From the NCBI GenBank assembly GCA_018260375.1, contig JAGLBF010000145.1, positions 1 to 5,641 on the forward strand: DNA of 5,641 nt, in the 5' to 3' direction. The notes beneath the pieces are model-generated. The model saw nothing but the letters and a program-made list of their open reading frames with translations, was not told the origin of the DNA and did not search any database. The position numbers and the translations under genes were made by a program. This document shows, one piece after another, positions 1 through 5,401 of the stretch. The first letter of the stretch is position 1, and each line of letters starts with the position of its first letter. The DNA comes from Deinococcus sp. GTDB lineage: Bacteria; Deinococcota; Deinococci; Deinococcales; Deinococcaceae.

Positions 1-40
1 GATTGATTCGGAAGTACGCCAAATCAACCGGAATCCGTAT
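1..40 (+). repeat. Left copy of a 40-base inverted repeat flanking the window
   Basis: This segment is repeated in inverted orientation at 5592-5631 with 39 of 40 bases identical; the only difference is at position 28 (C here, T in the equivalent position of the other copy). Each copy contains an internal inverted repeat: GATTGATT (1-8) against AATCAACC (22-29) around a 13-base loop. The inner edge holds the core GGAATCCGTAT (30-40), which also occurs at 3213-3223. Similarity ends right after position 40, and the outer limit cannot be seen because the window starts here. It resembles a dispersed intergenic repeat of Deinococcus, but that is from memory and unverified. Confidence 0.85.
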
Positions 41-75
41 AACACGGTTCAAGTCAGAAACCATATCAGGCTCTA

Positions 76-107
76 CTGGATTTAGATAAACCTGGCTTTA
101 GATAAAC
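76..107 (+). repeat. 16-base tandem duplication across the nitroreductase stop codon
   Basis: Two adjacent 16-base units, 76-91 and 92-107, read CTGGATTTAGATAAAC and CTGGCTTTAGATAAAC and differ at one base. The inner unit contains the last codons and the stop of the minus-strand nitroreductase gene (stop at 98-100). Because 16 is not a multiple of three, the second unit gives no in-frame backup stop. It looks like a recent slippage or duplication event. Confidence 0.85.
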
Positions 108-724
108 TTGGTAATGCGCTCTACGCTGTGGCGGTGGTGGGGAAAGCCCTCTTCGGCGGCGATACCTACAGGCAGAATGCCAGCAAACTGCACATGTTCA
201 GGCAAGCCCAACAACTCGCGGACTTTGTCAGGCTGAAAGCCCAGCATAGGCGAGCTGCTGTAGCCCAGGCCAGTAGCGGCGAGCATCAGGAAACCAAAGG
301 TGATGTTGGCTTGGGCCAGAGCCCACTGTCCGCGCTGGGCCACGTCTTGATTTTGAAAGTTAGCGCGCAGTCCAGCAGCACGCGTAGCCACTTGGTCTGC
401 GCCCATGCCCGGGTGTATGGTTTCTTCGGCGTTGGTCATCACGTCCTCCATGTCGCTGTAGACCACGAACACGGCGGGGGCGCTGGTCACCTGGGCCTGG
501 TTATAGGACACTTCTTGCAGCTTGGCCTTCATCTGGGGGTCGGTGATGACTATAAAGCGGGTAGGCTGCACGTTAAACGCTGTGGGGGCTAGGCCCGCTA
601 GGCGCACCAGTTCGCGCAAATCGGCTTCGGGGATGGGCTGCTGCACAAACTTGCGGATGCTGCGGCGAATTTCAATGGCTTCGGTTACGCTGGCGGGGAT
701 GCGGCGGGTATCAGTACTGGTCAT
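98..724 (-). CDS. Nitroreductase-family NAD(P)H-dependent FMN oxidoreductase
   Basis: This 208-residue protein has the usual length and fold signature of the nitroreductase family: FMN-dependent homodimers in the cytoplasm that pass two electrons from NAD(P)H to quinones, nitro compounds or other electrophiles. Visible marks are the N-terminal FMN-phosphate motif RRSIRKF (about 20-26), the LAPTAFNVQPTRF segment (45-57) that lines the flavin site, the central helix around QANITFGFLMLAATGLGYSSSP (138-159) and the C-terminal LPVGIAAEE strand (184-192). It most resembles the YdgI/YodC/MhqN branch, though the true substrate is unknown. The ATG at 724 follows AAGGTG, which could be a ribosome site or part of a -10 element. 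The gene is divergent from an HxlR-type regulator, an arrangement in which such enzymes are often controlled by the neighbour. It appears intact; its 3' end carries a tandem duplication. Confidence 0.9.
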   Translation of the reverse strand: MTSTDTRRIPASVTEAIEIRRSIRKFVQQPIPEADLRELVRLAGLAPTAFNVQPTRFIVITDPQMKAKLQEVSYNQAQVTSAPAVFVVYSDMEDVMTNAEETIHPGMGADQVATRAAGLRANFQNQDVAQRGQWALAQANITFGFLMLAATGLGYSSSPMLGFQPDKVRELLGLPEHVQFAGILPVGIAAEEGFPHHRHSVERITKFI

Positions 725-730
725 GCGTTC

Positions 731-759
731 ACCTTAAATCACTTGCTTTAAAATGTCAA
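731..759 (-). promoter_or_regulatory. Candidate promoter of the nitroreductase gene, probably leaderless
   Basis: Read on the minus strand, a perfect TTGACA (754-759) is followed after 17 bases by TAAGGT (731-736), and the ATG at 724 follows after 6 more bases. A -10 hexamer of the form TANNNT at this distance puts the transcription start on the A of the ATG, the layout of leaderless Deinococcus genes. The same bases include AAGGTG, which could serve as a ribosome site if transcription starts further upstream. Confidence 0.5.
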
Positions 760-775
760 GCAAAGTAGAATACTT
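741..775. promoter_or_regulatory. Two adjacent inverted repeats, candidate HxlR operator
   Basis: The first palindrome is TTGCTT (743-748), 9 bases, AAGCAA (758-763), and it overlaps the minus-strand TTGACA. The second is AAGTA (763-767), GAA, TACTT (771-775), and it abuts the plus-strand -35 element at 774-779. HxlR/DUF24 dimers bind short inverted repeats near the promoters of their own and neighbouring genes, so a protein bound here could act on both directions. Which palindrome, if either, is bound cannot be told from the sequence. Confidence 0.45.
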
Positions 776-803
776 GGCACTTTACACGCTGAAGGCCTAT
801 ACT
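774..803 (+). promoter_or_regulatory. Candidate sigma-70-type promoter of the HxlR gene
   Basis: TTGGCA (774-779) and TATACT (798-803) lie 18 bases apart and match the housekeeping consensus at 5 of 6 and 5 of 6 positions. Transcription would start near 810, leaving an untranslated leader of about 60 bases before the ATG at 871. The -35 element overlaps the AAGTA-GAA-TACTT palindrome by two bases, which fits autoregulation. Confidence 0.55.
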
Positions 804-842
804 GCGCTGGTAGCCTGTCTCACTGCGCTGCTAGCCTGCACG
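801..842 (+). repeat. 21-base tandem duplication in the HxlR gene leader
   Basis: Units 801-821 and 822-842 both begin ACTGCGCTG, then differ by one base, then share TAGCCTG; 16 of the first 17 positions match and the last four differ. The first unit starts inside the -10 element. CTGCGC in each unit (802-807 and 823-828) is complementary to the single GCGCAG at 842-847, so either could form the stem of a leader hairpin upstream of the ribosome site. Confidence 0.75.
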
Positions 843-856
843 CGCAGTCACCGGCT

Positions 857-862
857 AAGGAG
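857..862 (+). promoter_or_regulatory. Ribosome binding site of the HxlR gene
   Basis: AAGGAG lies 8 bases before the ATG at 871. This is one of two strong Shine-Dalgarno sites in the window and it supports the chosen start. Confidence 0.8.
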
Positions 863-870
863 TAACACCA

Positions 871-1224
871 ATGATTGAACAAGAAACCTTTTGCCCCACA
901 TACCGCGCTATCGGCGTGCTGCAAGAAAAGTGGGTGCTGCATATTGTGCGCTCGCTGCTAAGCGGCCCCAAAGGGTTTAACGAACTTTCCCGGGCAGTTG
1001 GCGGCTGCAACAGCGCTACGCTGACCCAGCGCCTTGAAAGCCTAGAGTTGTTGGGGGTCATCAGCAAAAGCTGCGAGACTCAAGCTCCTGGCAAACTGCC
1101 CCGCAGCATCTACGGCCTGACCCCCGCAGGCCAAGACCTGCAGACGGTGGTGGACGCGATAGGCCAGTGGGCCCAGCAGCATCTAGGAGAACATCGAGGG
1201 CAACAGCTGGAACATGAGCACTGA
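871..1224 (+). CDS. HxlR/DUF24-family winged-helix transcriptional regulator
   Basis: This 117-residue protein has the normal size of the HxlR family, dimeric winged-helix regulators. The sequence follows the family pattern: Cys8-Pro at the N-terminus, the helix VLQEKWVLHIVRSLL (16-30), GPKGFNELSRAV (32-43), the recognition-helix region with TQRLESLELLGVI (52-64), the wing ending in YGLTPAGQDL (81-90), and a C-terminal dimer helix. Cys8 sits where YodB and HypR of Bacillus subtilis carry their redox-sensing cysteine; two more cysteines are at 46 and 68. Together with the divergent nitroreductase gene this suggests a thiol switch responding to quinones, diamide or hypochlorite-like stress, but the effector is an inference. 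The start is fixed by AAGGAG 8 bases upstream. The stop codon lies inside a small TGAGCA duplication (1215-1227). The gene appears intact. Confidence 0.9.
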   Translation: MIEQETFCPTYRAIGVLQEKWVLHIVRSLLSGPKGFNELSRAVGGCNSATLTQRLESLELLGVISKSCETQAPGKLPRSIYGLTPAGQDLQTVVDAIGQWAQQHLGEHRGQQLEHEH

Positions 1225-1385
1225 GCATATAGAATAAGCAGGGGCGTACAGCAAAAGACGGCACATGCCCAGTACACACCACTGCGCGGTACAGGGAGCA
1301 CGGCCCCAGACCAGACGCTGGGTGGTAGCTACAGGCTGCTAAGCACCCTCAAGGCACTTGTCTAGCTTTAGCGTGCCCCTTGCGG

Positions 1386-1391
1386 CATACT
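1386..1391 (+). promoter_or_regulatory. Candidate -10 element of sdaAB, possibly leaderless
   Basis: CATACT lies 7 bases before the ATG of sdaAB, and no Shine-Dalgarno sequence can be seen before that ATG. This fits a leaderless transcript. No convincing -35 lies at normal spacing; TTGTCT at 1358-1363 is 22 bases away. The 174-base gap 1225-1398 holds no gene. It contains an imperfect hairpin with GGCAC (1353-1357) and GTGCC (1373-1377). Confidence 0.35.
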
Positions 1392-1398
1392 CTGGGCT

Positions 1399-2106
1399 AT
1401 GAGCCTACTTGATATGATTGGCCCAGTGATGATTGGGCCAAGCAGCAGCCATACCGCTGGCGCGTGCCGCATTGGGCTGGTGGGGCAGCAGCTGTTGGGC
1501 GCACCTGTAAGCAAGGCTACTATTGGTCTGCACGCTTCCTTTGCCAAGACAGGGCGCGGGCACGGCACACACCTGGCTCTGGTAGCGGGCTTGCTGGGCT
1601 ACGCGCCTGATGACGCACGCTTGCCCCGCGCCTTTGAGGAAGCGCAGGCAGCGGGGCTAAGCTACACTTTTGAGGACATTGACCTGGGCGACGTACACCC
1701 CAACAGCGCCTTGCTACGGCTAGAAGGCGGCGGGCAACAAGTCAGCGTGCTGGCCTCTAGCACAGGCGGCGGGGTGATTGAGGTGAGCAAAGTAGACGGC
1801 TTTAAGGTCAGTTTTAGCGGATCATCACCGACCTTGCTCACCCGCTATGCCGACGCGCAGGGCATCATTGCGCGGGTCGCTACCCTAATTGCTGCCGATC
1901 ACATCAACATTGCCACCCTCACCTGCGCCCGTGAAAAGCGCGGCGGCGACGCGATGCTGTGCATTGAGCTGGATAACGCCCTAAGCGGCGCGGCCCTCAA
2001 TTTTCTTTCGGTTTGGTCCGAAATGAAGTGGGTGCGCGTGGTACAGCCGATTATGGATACAGGCACTATAATAGATACAGGCACTATAAACGCGTCTTTT
2101 GAATAA
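1399..2106 (+). CDS. sdaAB: L-serine dehydratase, iron-sulphur-dependent, beta subunit
   Basis: This is the small subunit of the two-chain L-serine dehydratase, which with SdaAA converts L-serine to pyruvate and ammonia in the cytoplasm. The N-terminus is the family signature IGPVMIGPSSSHTAGACRIG (7-26), whose Ser/His segment takes part in the active site. A second conserved stretch contains GHGTHLALVAGLLGYAPDD (54-72) and DVHPNSALL (98-106). Residues about 147-220 form an ACT domain (LLTRYADAQGIIARVATLI and following), which in this family has a structural or serine-sensing role. The start at 1399 is supported because the signature begins almost at residue 1. At 235 residues it is somewhat longer than the roughly 220 usual for this subunit. 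The extra length is a tail, DTGTIIDTGTINASFE (220-235), built partly by an in-frame 18-base tandem duplication. The partner gene begins 111 bases downstream. Confidence 0.93.
   Translation: MSLLDMIGPVMIGPSSSHTAGACRIGLVGQQLLGAPVSKATIGLHASFAKTGRGHGTHLALVAGLLGYAPDDARLPRAFEEAQAAGLSYTFEDIDLGDVHPNSALLRLEGGGQQVSVLASSTGGGVIEVSKVDGFKVSFSGSSPTLLTRYADAQGIIARVATLIAADHINIATLTCAREKRGGDAMLCIELDNALSGAALNFLSVWSEMKWVRVVQPIMDTGTIIDTGTINASFE
2056..2091 (+). repeat. 18-base in-frame tandem duplication at the 3' end of sdaAB
   Basis: Units 2056-2073 and 2074-2091 share their first 16 bases (GATACAGGCACTATAA) and differ in the last two. The length keeps the frame, so the protein gains a repeat of DTGTI followed by I or N. 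The stop codon lies 12 bases after the second unit. Confidence 0.9.
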
Positions 2107-2202
2107 AACACCCTCCAGTGATGTTCATAATAAACAGCAAATGATAGAAAAAGCATAATGGTCTAAACATTCTTGCAGTATTTTAGGCCATAAACAGATT
2201 TT

Positions 2203-2209
2203 AAAGGAG
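2203..2209 (+). promoter_or_regulatory. Ribosome binding site of sdaAA
   Basis: AAAGGAG lies 8 bases before the ATG at 2218 and decides that start. The 111-base gap before sdaAA (2107-2217) is clearly more AT-rich than the flanking genes, and I see no terminator hairpin in it, so read-through from sdaAB is plausible. A separate promoter is possible but not clear. Confidence 0.8.
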
Positions 2210-2217
2210 CAACGCTT

Positions 2218-3087
2218 ATGAGCAGCGGCATTACTTTAGACAGCATTATGCAAGCTCCCTCGCCCGCGTCGGCGTGGGTACTGGCGACCGACAGCGCCGA
2301 AAGTGGCCTAGACAGCGAAGTGGTGCTGATAGCGATGCGTCGCCGCATTGCCGAGATGCGCGACAGTATCCGCCGCGGGCTGGCCTCGTCTGCGCCCAGC
2401 ATTACTGGCATGGTGGGCTGGAATGCCCAGGGTCTGTGGGACGCGCCTGACGTGCTCAATGCGCCTCTTCTCAAGCGGGTACAAGCCTACGCCATGGCGG
2501 TCAACGAAGAAAATGCCCGCATGGGCCGCATTGTCGCTGCACCGACAGCGGGCAGCGCGGGGACGATTCCAGGAGCGCTGCTGGGCGTTGCTGACCACCT
2601 AGGATTAGATGACGAGCAACTGGTGATGCCCATGGTGCTAGCGGCGGGCGTGGGCAAGGCCATTTCGCGCCAGATGTTTATTTCGGGCGCGGCAGGCGGC
2701 TGTCAGGCTGAAATTGGTTCTAGCGCAGCGATGGCGGCAGCAGCCGTTACCGAGCTGCTGGGCGGCAGTTCGCGGGCCTGTGCGCACGCTGCGGCGATGG
2801 CGCTGATGAACACCATTGGTCTGGTATGCGACCCCGTAGGCGGCTATGTAGAGGTGCCCTGCGTATCACGCAACGCCTTTTTTGCGGTGCATGCGGTGAG
2901 CAGCGCCCAACTGGCTCTCAGCCACCTGGAGAGCTTTATTCCGCCTGATGAAGTGATCACGGCCATGGCCCAGGTCGGCCGCATGATGCCGCTAGAGCTG
3001 CGCGAAACCGCTGAAGGTGGCCTGGCCCAGACGCCCACAGGCCTCGCCGTAACCGCCCGCATGGAAGGCGCAGGAGTCAATGGCTAG
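2218..3087 (+). CDS. sdaAA: L-serine dehydratase, iron-sulphur-dependent, alpha subunit
   Basis: This catalytic subunit carries the oxygen-sensitive [4Fe-4S] cluster that binds serine for its deamination to pyruvate. At 289 residues it is of normal length. Family marks are AAPTAGSAGTIPGALLG (107-123), ISGAAGGCQAEIGSSAAMAAAA (155-176) and CDPVGGYVEVPCVSRNA (204-220). Cys162, Cys204 and Cys215 are 42 and 11 residues apart, the same spacing as the three cluster ligands of the single-chain Legionella enzyme, so the cluster site looks complete. The C-terminus has MPLELRETAEGGLAQTPTG (257-275), also conserved. The gene follows sdaAB on the same strand, and the two products should form one enzyme; in E. 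coli and Legionella the halves are fused. It is followed by a convergent gene, so transcription should end in 3088-3257. Confidence 0.95.
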   Translation: MSSGITLDSIMQAPSPASAWVLATDSAESGLDSEVVLIAMRRRIAEMRDSIRRGLASSAPSITGMVGWNAQGLWDAPDVLNAPLLKRVQAYAMAVNEENARMGRIVAAPTAGSAGTIPGALLGVADHLGLDDEQLVMPMVLAAGVGKAISRQMFISGAAGGCQAEIGSSAAMAAAAVTELLGGSSRACAHAAAMALMNTIGLVCDPVGGYVEVPCVSRNAFFAVHAVSSAQLALSHLESFIPPDEVITAMAQVGRMMPLELRETAEGGLAQTPTGLAVTARMEGAGVNG

Positions 3088-3169
3088 TAGCATCACCACA
3101 CTGTTTACCCTTTAGCAAAACGGAACGTAAAGACTACAACACCTAGCTGTGGATGGAACACGCTTTTAT

Positions 3170-3191
3170 ACGGGCTGTATCTTATGTCCGT
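3170..3191 (+). terminator. Weak hairpin downstream of sdaAA, possible terminator
   Basis: ACGGGC (3170-3175) can pair with GTCCGT (3186-3191), one G-U pair included, around a 10-base loop. No clean run of T follows, only a TTGGTATCCTTT stretch, so it may be just part of a larger structured intergenic element. Confidence 0.25.
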
Positions 3192-3204
3192 TGGTATCCT
3201 TTCA

Positions 3205-3238
3205 CCGCGTTTGGAATCCGTATTAGTCGGATACGCGG
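3205..3238. repeat. Hairpin repeat in the convergent gap, sharing the GGAATCCGTAT core
   Basis: The stem is ATCCG (3216-3220) with CGGAT (3228-3232) around a 7-base loop, extended after a 5-base bulge by CCGCGT (3205-3210) with ACGCGG (3233-3238). It lies between the 3' ends of sdaAA and lysK and could end transcription from both sides. The core GGAATCCGTAT (3213-3223) is the one in the two flanking 40-mers, which suggests a diverged member of the same repeat family. Confidence 0.6.
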
Positions 3239-3257
3239 AACGGTAACCGGGAGCTAC

Positions 3258-4424
3258 TTAACCCGCAACAACGCCCTTTGCCGCCACCCGCCGCAGCGCA
3301 TCATTCAAAATGGTGGCGGCTTTTTCATATTCTTCCAGGCTCAGGCGCTCTTCGGGGGTGTGATCCAGGCTGCTGTCGCCTGGGCCGTAGGCGAGCGTAG
3401 GCACCGGCCAGTAAGGGGCTACCACGTTCATATCAGAAGTGCCGGTTTTGAGTTTGAATACTGGCGTGCCGCCCGCCTGCCGTATCGCCACCCGCAGGGC
3501 ACGGGCCAGCACGCTGTCGCGGTCATGCTTGACGGCGGTTTCGTCACCCCTAAATTCTATGCTCAGCCCCACAAAAGGCTGGAGCAACTCACTGATTTCG
3601 GCTCTGGCCTGCTCAGGGCTCAGGTGCAGCGGCAGCCGAAAGCCGATGTTGGCCCGCGCTATTTGCTCCATGCCGTTGTTGATAAAATCCATGTTTTGGA
3701 TGGTGGTCTGTACCCGCCCGAAGATGCCCTCACCCGAACGCTGCTGCGCCCAGGTACGCAGCTGCAGCCACGCTTCGGCCAGGTCGTCGCCTGCGCTCGT
3801 GCCGTCACCCGCTGTGTGAAAGTTGCCTTTACGGAGTTCAAGCTTGGCAATCATACGGCCTTTGTAGCCTAGCGTAATGCCCTCCCAGCCGCTCGGCTCA
3901 CCGATGACCACGATGTCAGGCGCAAATTCCTTGACGGCGTGCATGGCTCCTACGCTCACGGGGGCTTCTTCCTGGGTAGCACCGATGCAGATAAAAGTAG
4001 CGCGGCTCAGTGCCTCATCATCCAGCGCCGCGACTGCCGCGACAAAGGTGCAAAAGCTGCCCTTGGCATCTACACTGCCGCGCCCGTGCAGCACGTCATG
4101 CTCATCTACCCGCACAGGAATGAGGCCCGCTACGGTATCCATGTGGCCCAGCAGCACCACGGTTAGCGGGCCAGTGCCGCGTTTGCCGATGGCGTTACCC
4201 ACTTGGTCAACATACGCTTTAAAGCCGTGCTGGTTCATCCAGGTGCGAAAAAACTCGGCCACAACAGCCTCTTCGCCTGACAGTGAGGGCCGCGACACCG
4301 CGCCTATCACCAGGTCGCGAATAGCGTCAGAAAACTGGGCGGCGTCTAGCGTTGCTGAGCGCAGCGGCAACAGCGTATGTTGTGGCAATGTAGGAGGGGT
4401 GTTCGGGGGTAAGGGGGCATTCAC
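3258..4424 (-). CDS. lysK: [LysW]-lysine/[LysW]-ornithine hydrolase, M20 metallopeptidase
   Basis: LysK is a zinc- or cobalt-dependent M20 hydrolase that frees lysine, or ornithine, from the C-terminal glutamate of the carrier protein LysW, the last step of the LysW-dependent aminoadipate route. Metal-site residues of the ArgE/DapE/LysK group are all present: His94 and Asp96 in LLGHMDTVAG, Asp119 in GRGSVDAKG, the pair Glu152-Glu153 in ATQEEAP, Glu176 in VIGEPSGWEGITLGYKGR, and His355 in SSLDHTPEERLS. The EPSGWEGITLGYKG block and KTGTSDMNVVAPYWPVPTLAYGPGD (327-349, lengthened at the end) favour LysK over ArgE or DapE. The protein starts with GTG at 4424; a TAG in frame 12 codons upstream rules out a longer form, and family similarity begins only near residue 28, so a later TTG or CTG start is possible. 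No Shine-Dalgarno is visible; TAAAAC lies 7 bases before the GTG. No other lys gene is present here. Confidence 0.88.
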   Translation of the reverse strand: MNAPLPPNTPPTLPQHTLLPLRSATLDAAQFSDAIRDLVIGAVSRPSLSGEEAVVAEFFRTWMNQHGFKAYVDQVGNAIGKRGTGPLTVVLLGHMDTVAGLIPVRVDEHDVLHGRGSVDAKGSFCTFVAAVAALDDEALSRATFICIGATQEEAPVSVGAMHAVKEFAPDIVVIGEPSGWEGITLGYKGRMIAKLELRKGNFHTAGDGTSAGDDLAEAWLQLRTWAQQRSGEGIFGRVQTTIQNMDFINNGMEQIARANIGFRLPLHLSPEQARAEISELLQPFVGLSIEFRGDETAVKHDRDSVLARALRVAIRQAGGTPVFKLKTGTSDMNVVAPYWPVPTLAYGPGDSSLDHTPEERLSLEEYEKAATILNDALRRVAAKGVVAG

Positions 4425-4512
4425 ACCCCATGTTTTAGCGCGTCTGGCCCCGCTCGGCTAGATGCTGGCCCCTCCCCACTCATTTCCTGTACGTGGTTAT
4501 GCAGCGCAGCAG

Positions 4513-4543
4513 CCCAGTTGTGAAGTGACCCAGTTATGATTAG
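4513..4543 (+). repeat. Degenerate 16-base tandem duplication at the 3' end of the membrane-protein gene
   Basis: CCCAGTT followed one base later by TGA occurs at 4513-4523 and again at 4529-4539, a period of 16. About 11 of 16 bases match, so this is weaker than the other duplications. The second unit runs into the minus-strand stop codon at 4540-4542. The rest of the gap before lysK (4425-4512) holds no recognisable gene or clear terminator. Confidence 0.45.
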
Positions 4544-5388
4544 CGGCCCGCCTCAGCGACCGACTGCCCCAGCGCGGCGAGCATCCGCAGCACTTGGCCC
4601 AGCACCAACAGCGCGACCGCCGTGACCAGGCCAATGGTAACTGTCCACAGTGCAGGAACGTGCTGCGACTGCTTTTGCCACATCACATAACCCATGCCCA
4701 GCGAACCCAGCGCCAGCACCAGTGCCAGTACTTGCACGGTGCCCGATAGCCCGCCCACCGATTTGGCACGCCGCAACAGTTCCAGCTGGGTAGCAGAGGC
4801 TGCTGGCTGAGGCCGTGGCGTGGCAGGCGGCTCAGCAGGCGCGTTATGGGCGCTGCCTGAACCGGCTACCAGGTCGGCTGCCACTGGGCGGGCTACAGGT
4901 GCGTCTGTGCTGGGCGGCTCGGCAGCGATGCGGATGGTGCTTGCTGCCTCATCTATCGGCGTCATGTAGGAGGGCTTGGGCGCAGCAGCAAGCTGGTCAG
5001 CCAGCACGGGCGTAGGTACAGGGCTGCTCACCTTGCCAAAAAAACTCTGGGTCGGTGCCACAGCAGGCGCACTGGGAAGCTGCTTGGCACGGGCGGTGGC
5101 GTCACGCACCAACTGAAAAAAGCGCTGCACGCGGTCTGGGTCGTAGCCCAGCAGCGAAGCGGTAATCGCCGTGCGCGGCCCCGCTTCTATGCGCAGCGTG
5201 CCCGTCTGGTCAGAATGAATGCGGGTTACGTCCCGCAGGGCTACTTGTTGCAGCGGCCCGTCAGTCTCTACCTGAAAGATAAGGCTCTGCGAGGTCAACA
5301 CAAACAGTTGCTGTTCGTAGTCCAGGCTTGCCAGCGGCTCCTGGCTGATACCAGCTTGCGCCAGCGCCGTGTAGATGCGGTCATTCAT
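4540..5388 (-). CDS. Uncharacterised membrane protein with PH-like N-terminus and two C-terminal membrane segments
   Basis: I do not recognise a named family for this 282-residue protein. Residues about 1-100 look like a compact beta-rich domain ending in a helix (strands around EQQLFVLTSQSLIFQV 25-40, VALRDVTRIHSD 49-60 and TLRIEAG 64-70, then helix DPDRVQRFFQLVRDATARAK 83-102), which suggests a bacterial PH or GRAM-like fold. Residues about 103-200 form a low-complexity linker rich in Pro, Ala, Thr and Ser. Two hydrophobic segments follow, about 213-236 and 246-269, probably a membrane hairpin, with a short polar tail. There is no signal peptide, so the N-terminal domain is probably cytoplasmic and tethered to the membrane. 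It lies 115 bases upstream of lysK on the same strand, but a shared role is not evident. Codon use matches its neighbours. Confidence 0.8.
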   Translation of the reverse strand: MNDRIYTALAQAGISQEPLASLDYEQQLFVLTSQSLIFQVETDGPLQQVALRDVTRIHSDQTGTLRIEAGPRTAITASLLGYDPDRVQRFFQLVRDATARAKQLPSAPAVAPTQSFFGKVSSPVPTPVLADQLAAAPKPSYMTPIDEAASTIRIAAEPPSTDAPVARPVAADLVAGSGSAHNAPAEPPATPRPQPAASATQLELLRRAKSVGGLSGTVQVLALVLALGSLGMGYVMWQKQSQHVPALWTVTIGLVTAVALLVLGQVLRMLAALGQSVAEAGR

Positions 5389-5395
5389 ACTGGCT

Positions 5396-5401
5396 AGGAT
5401 A
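5396..5401 (-). promoter_or_regulatory. Candidate -10 element of the membrane-protein gene, leaderless
   Basis: On the minus strand TATCCT ends 7 bases before the ATG at 5388, and there is no Shine-Dalgarno sequence in between. This again fits a leaderless start and supports the chosen ATG. No good -35 lies at normal spacing; TTGAGC is 21 bases upstream. Confidence 0.45.

Noticed and set aside
128..592. Plus-strand open frame of 154 codons opposite the nitroreductase gene
   Set aside because: It lies wholly antisense to a clear family member, its translation is rich in His, Val and Gly without a domain, and it has no ribosome site.
1225..1398. Riboswitch or other structured leader before sdaAB
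   Set aside because: Only a weak GGCAC/GTGCC stem is visible and no known aptamer pattern can be recognised.
2067..2072. Perfect TATAAT inside sdaAB as a promoter for sdaAA
   Set aside because: No -35-like sequence lies at 16-18 bases upstream, and the hexamer is a by-product of the tandem duplication; kept only as a remark.
76..2091. CRISPR array
   Set aside because: The repeats are adjacent two-copy duplications of unrelated sequence, without spacers or cas genes.
3153..3872. Plus-strand open frame of 239 codons opposite lysK
   Set aside because: It is long only because high-GC genes leave open frames on the other strand; lysK on the minus strand has all catalytic motifs.
3877..4461. Plus-strand open frame of 194 codons opposite lysK
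   Set aside because: Ser/Thr/Pro-rich translation without any recognisable motif, antisense to the conserved core of lysK.
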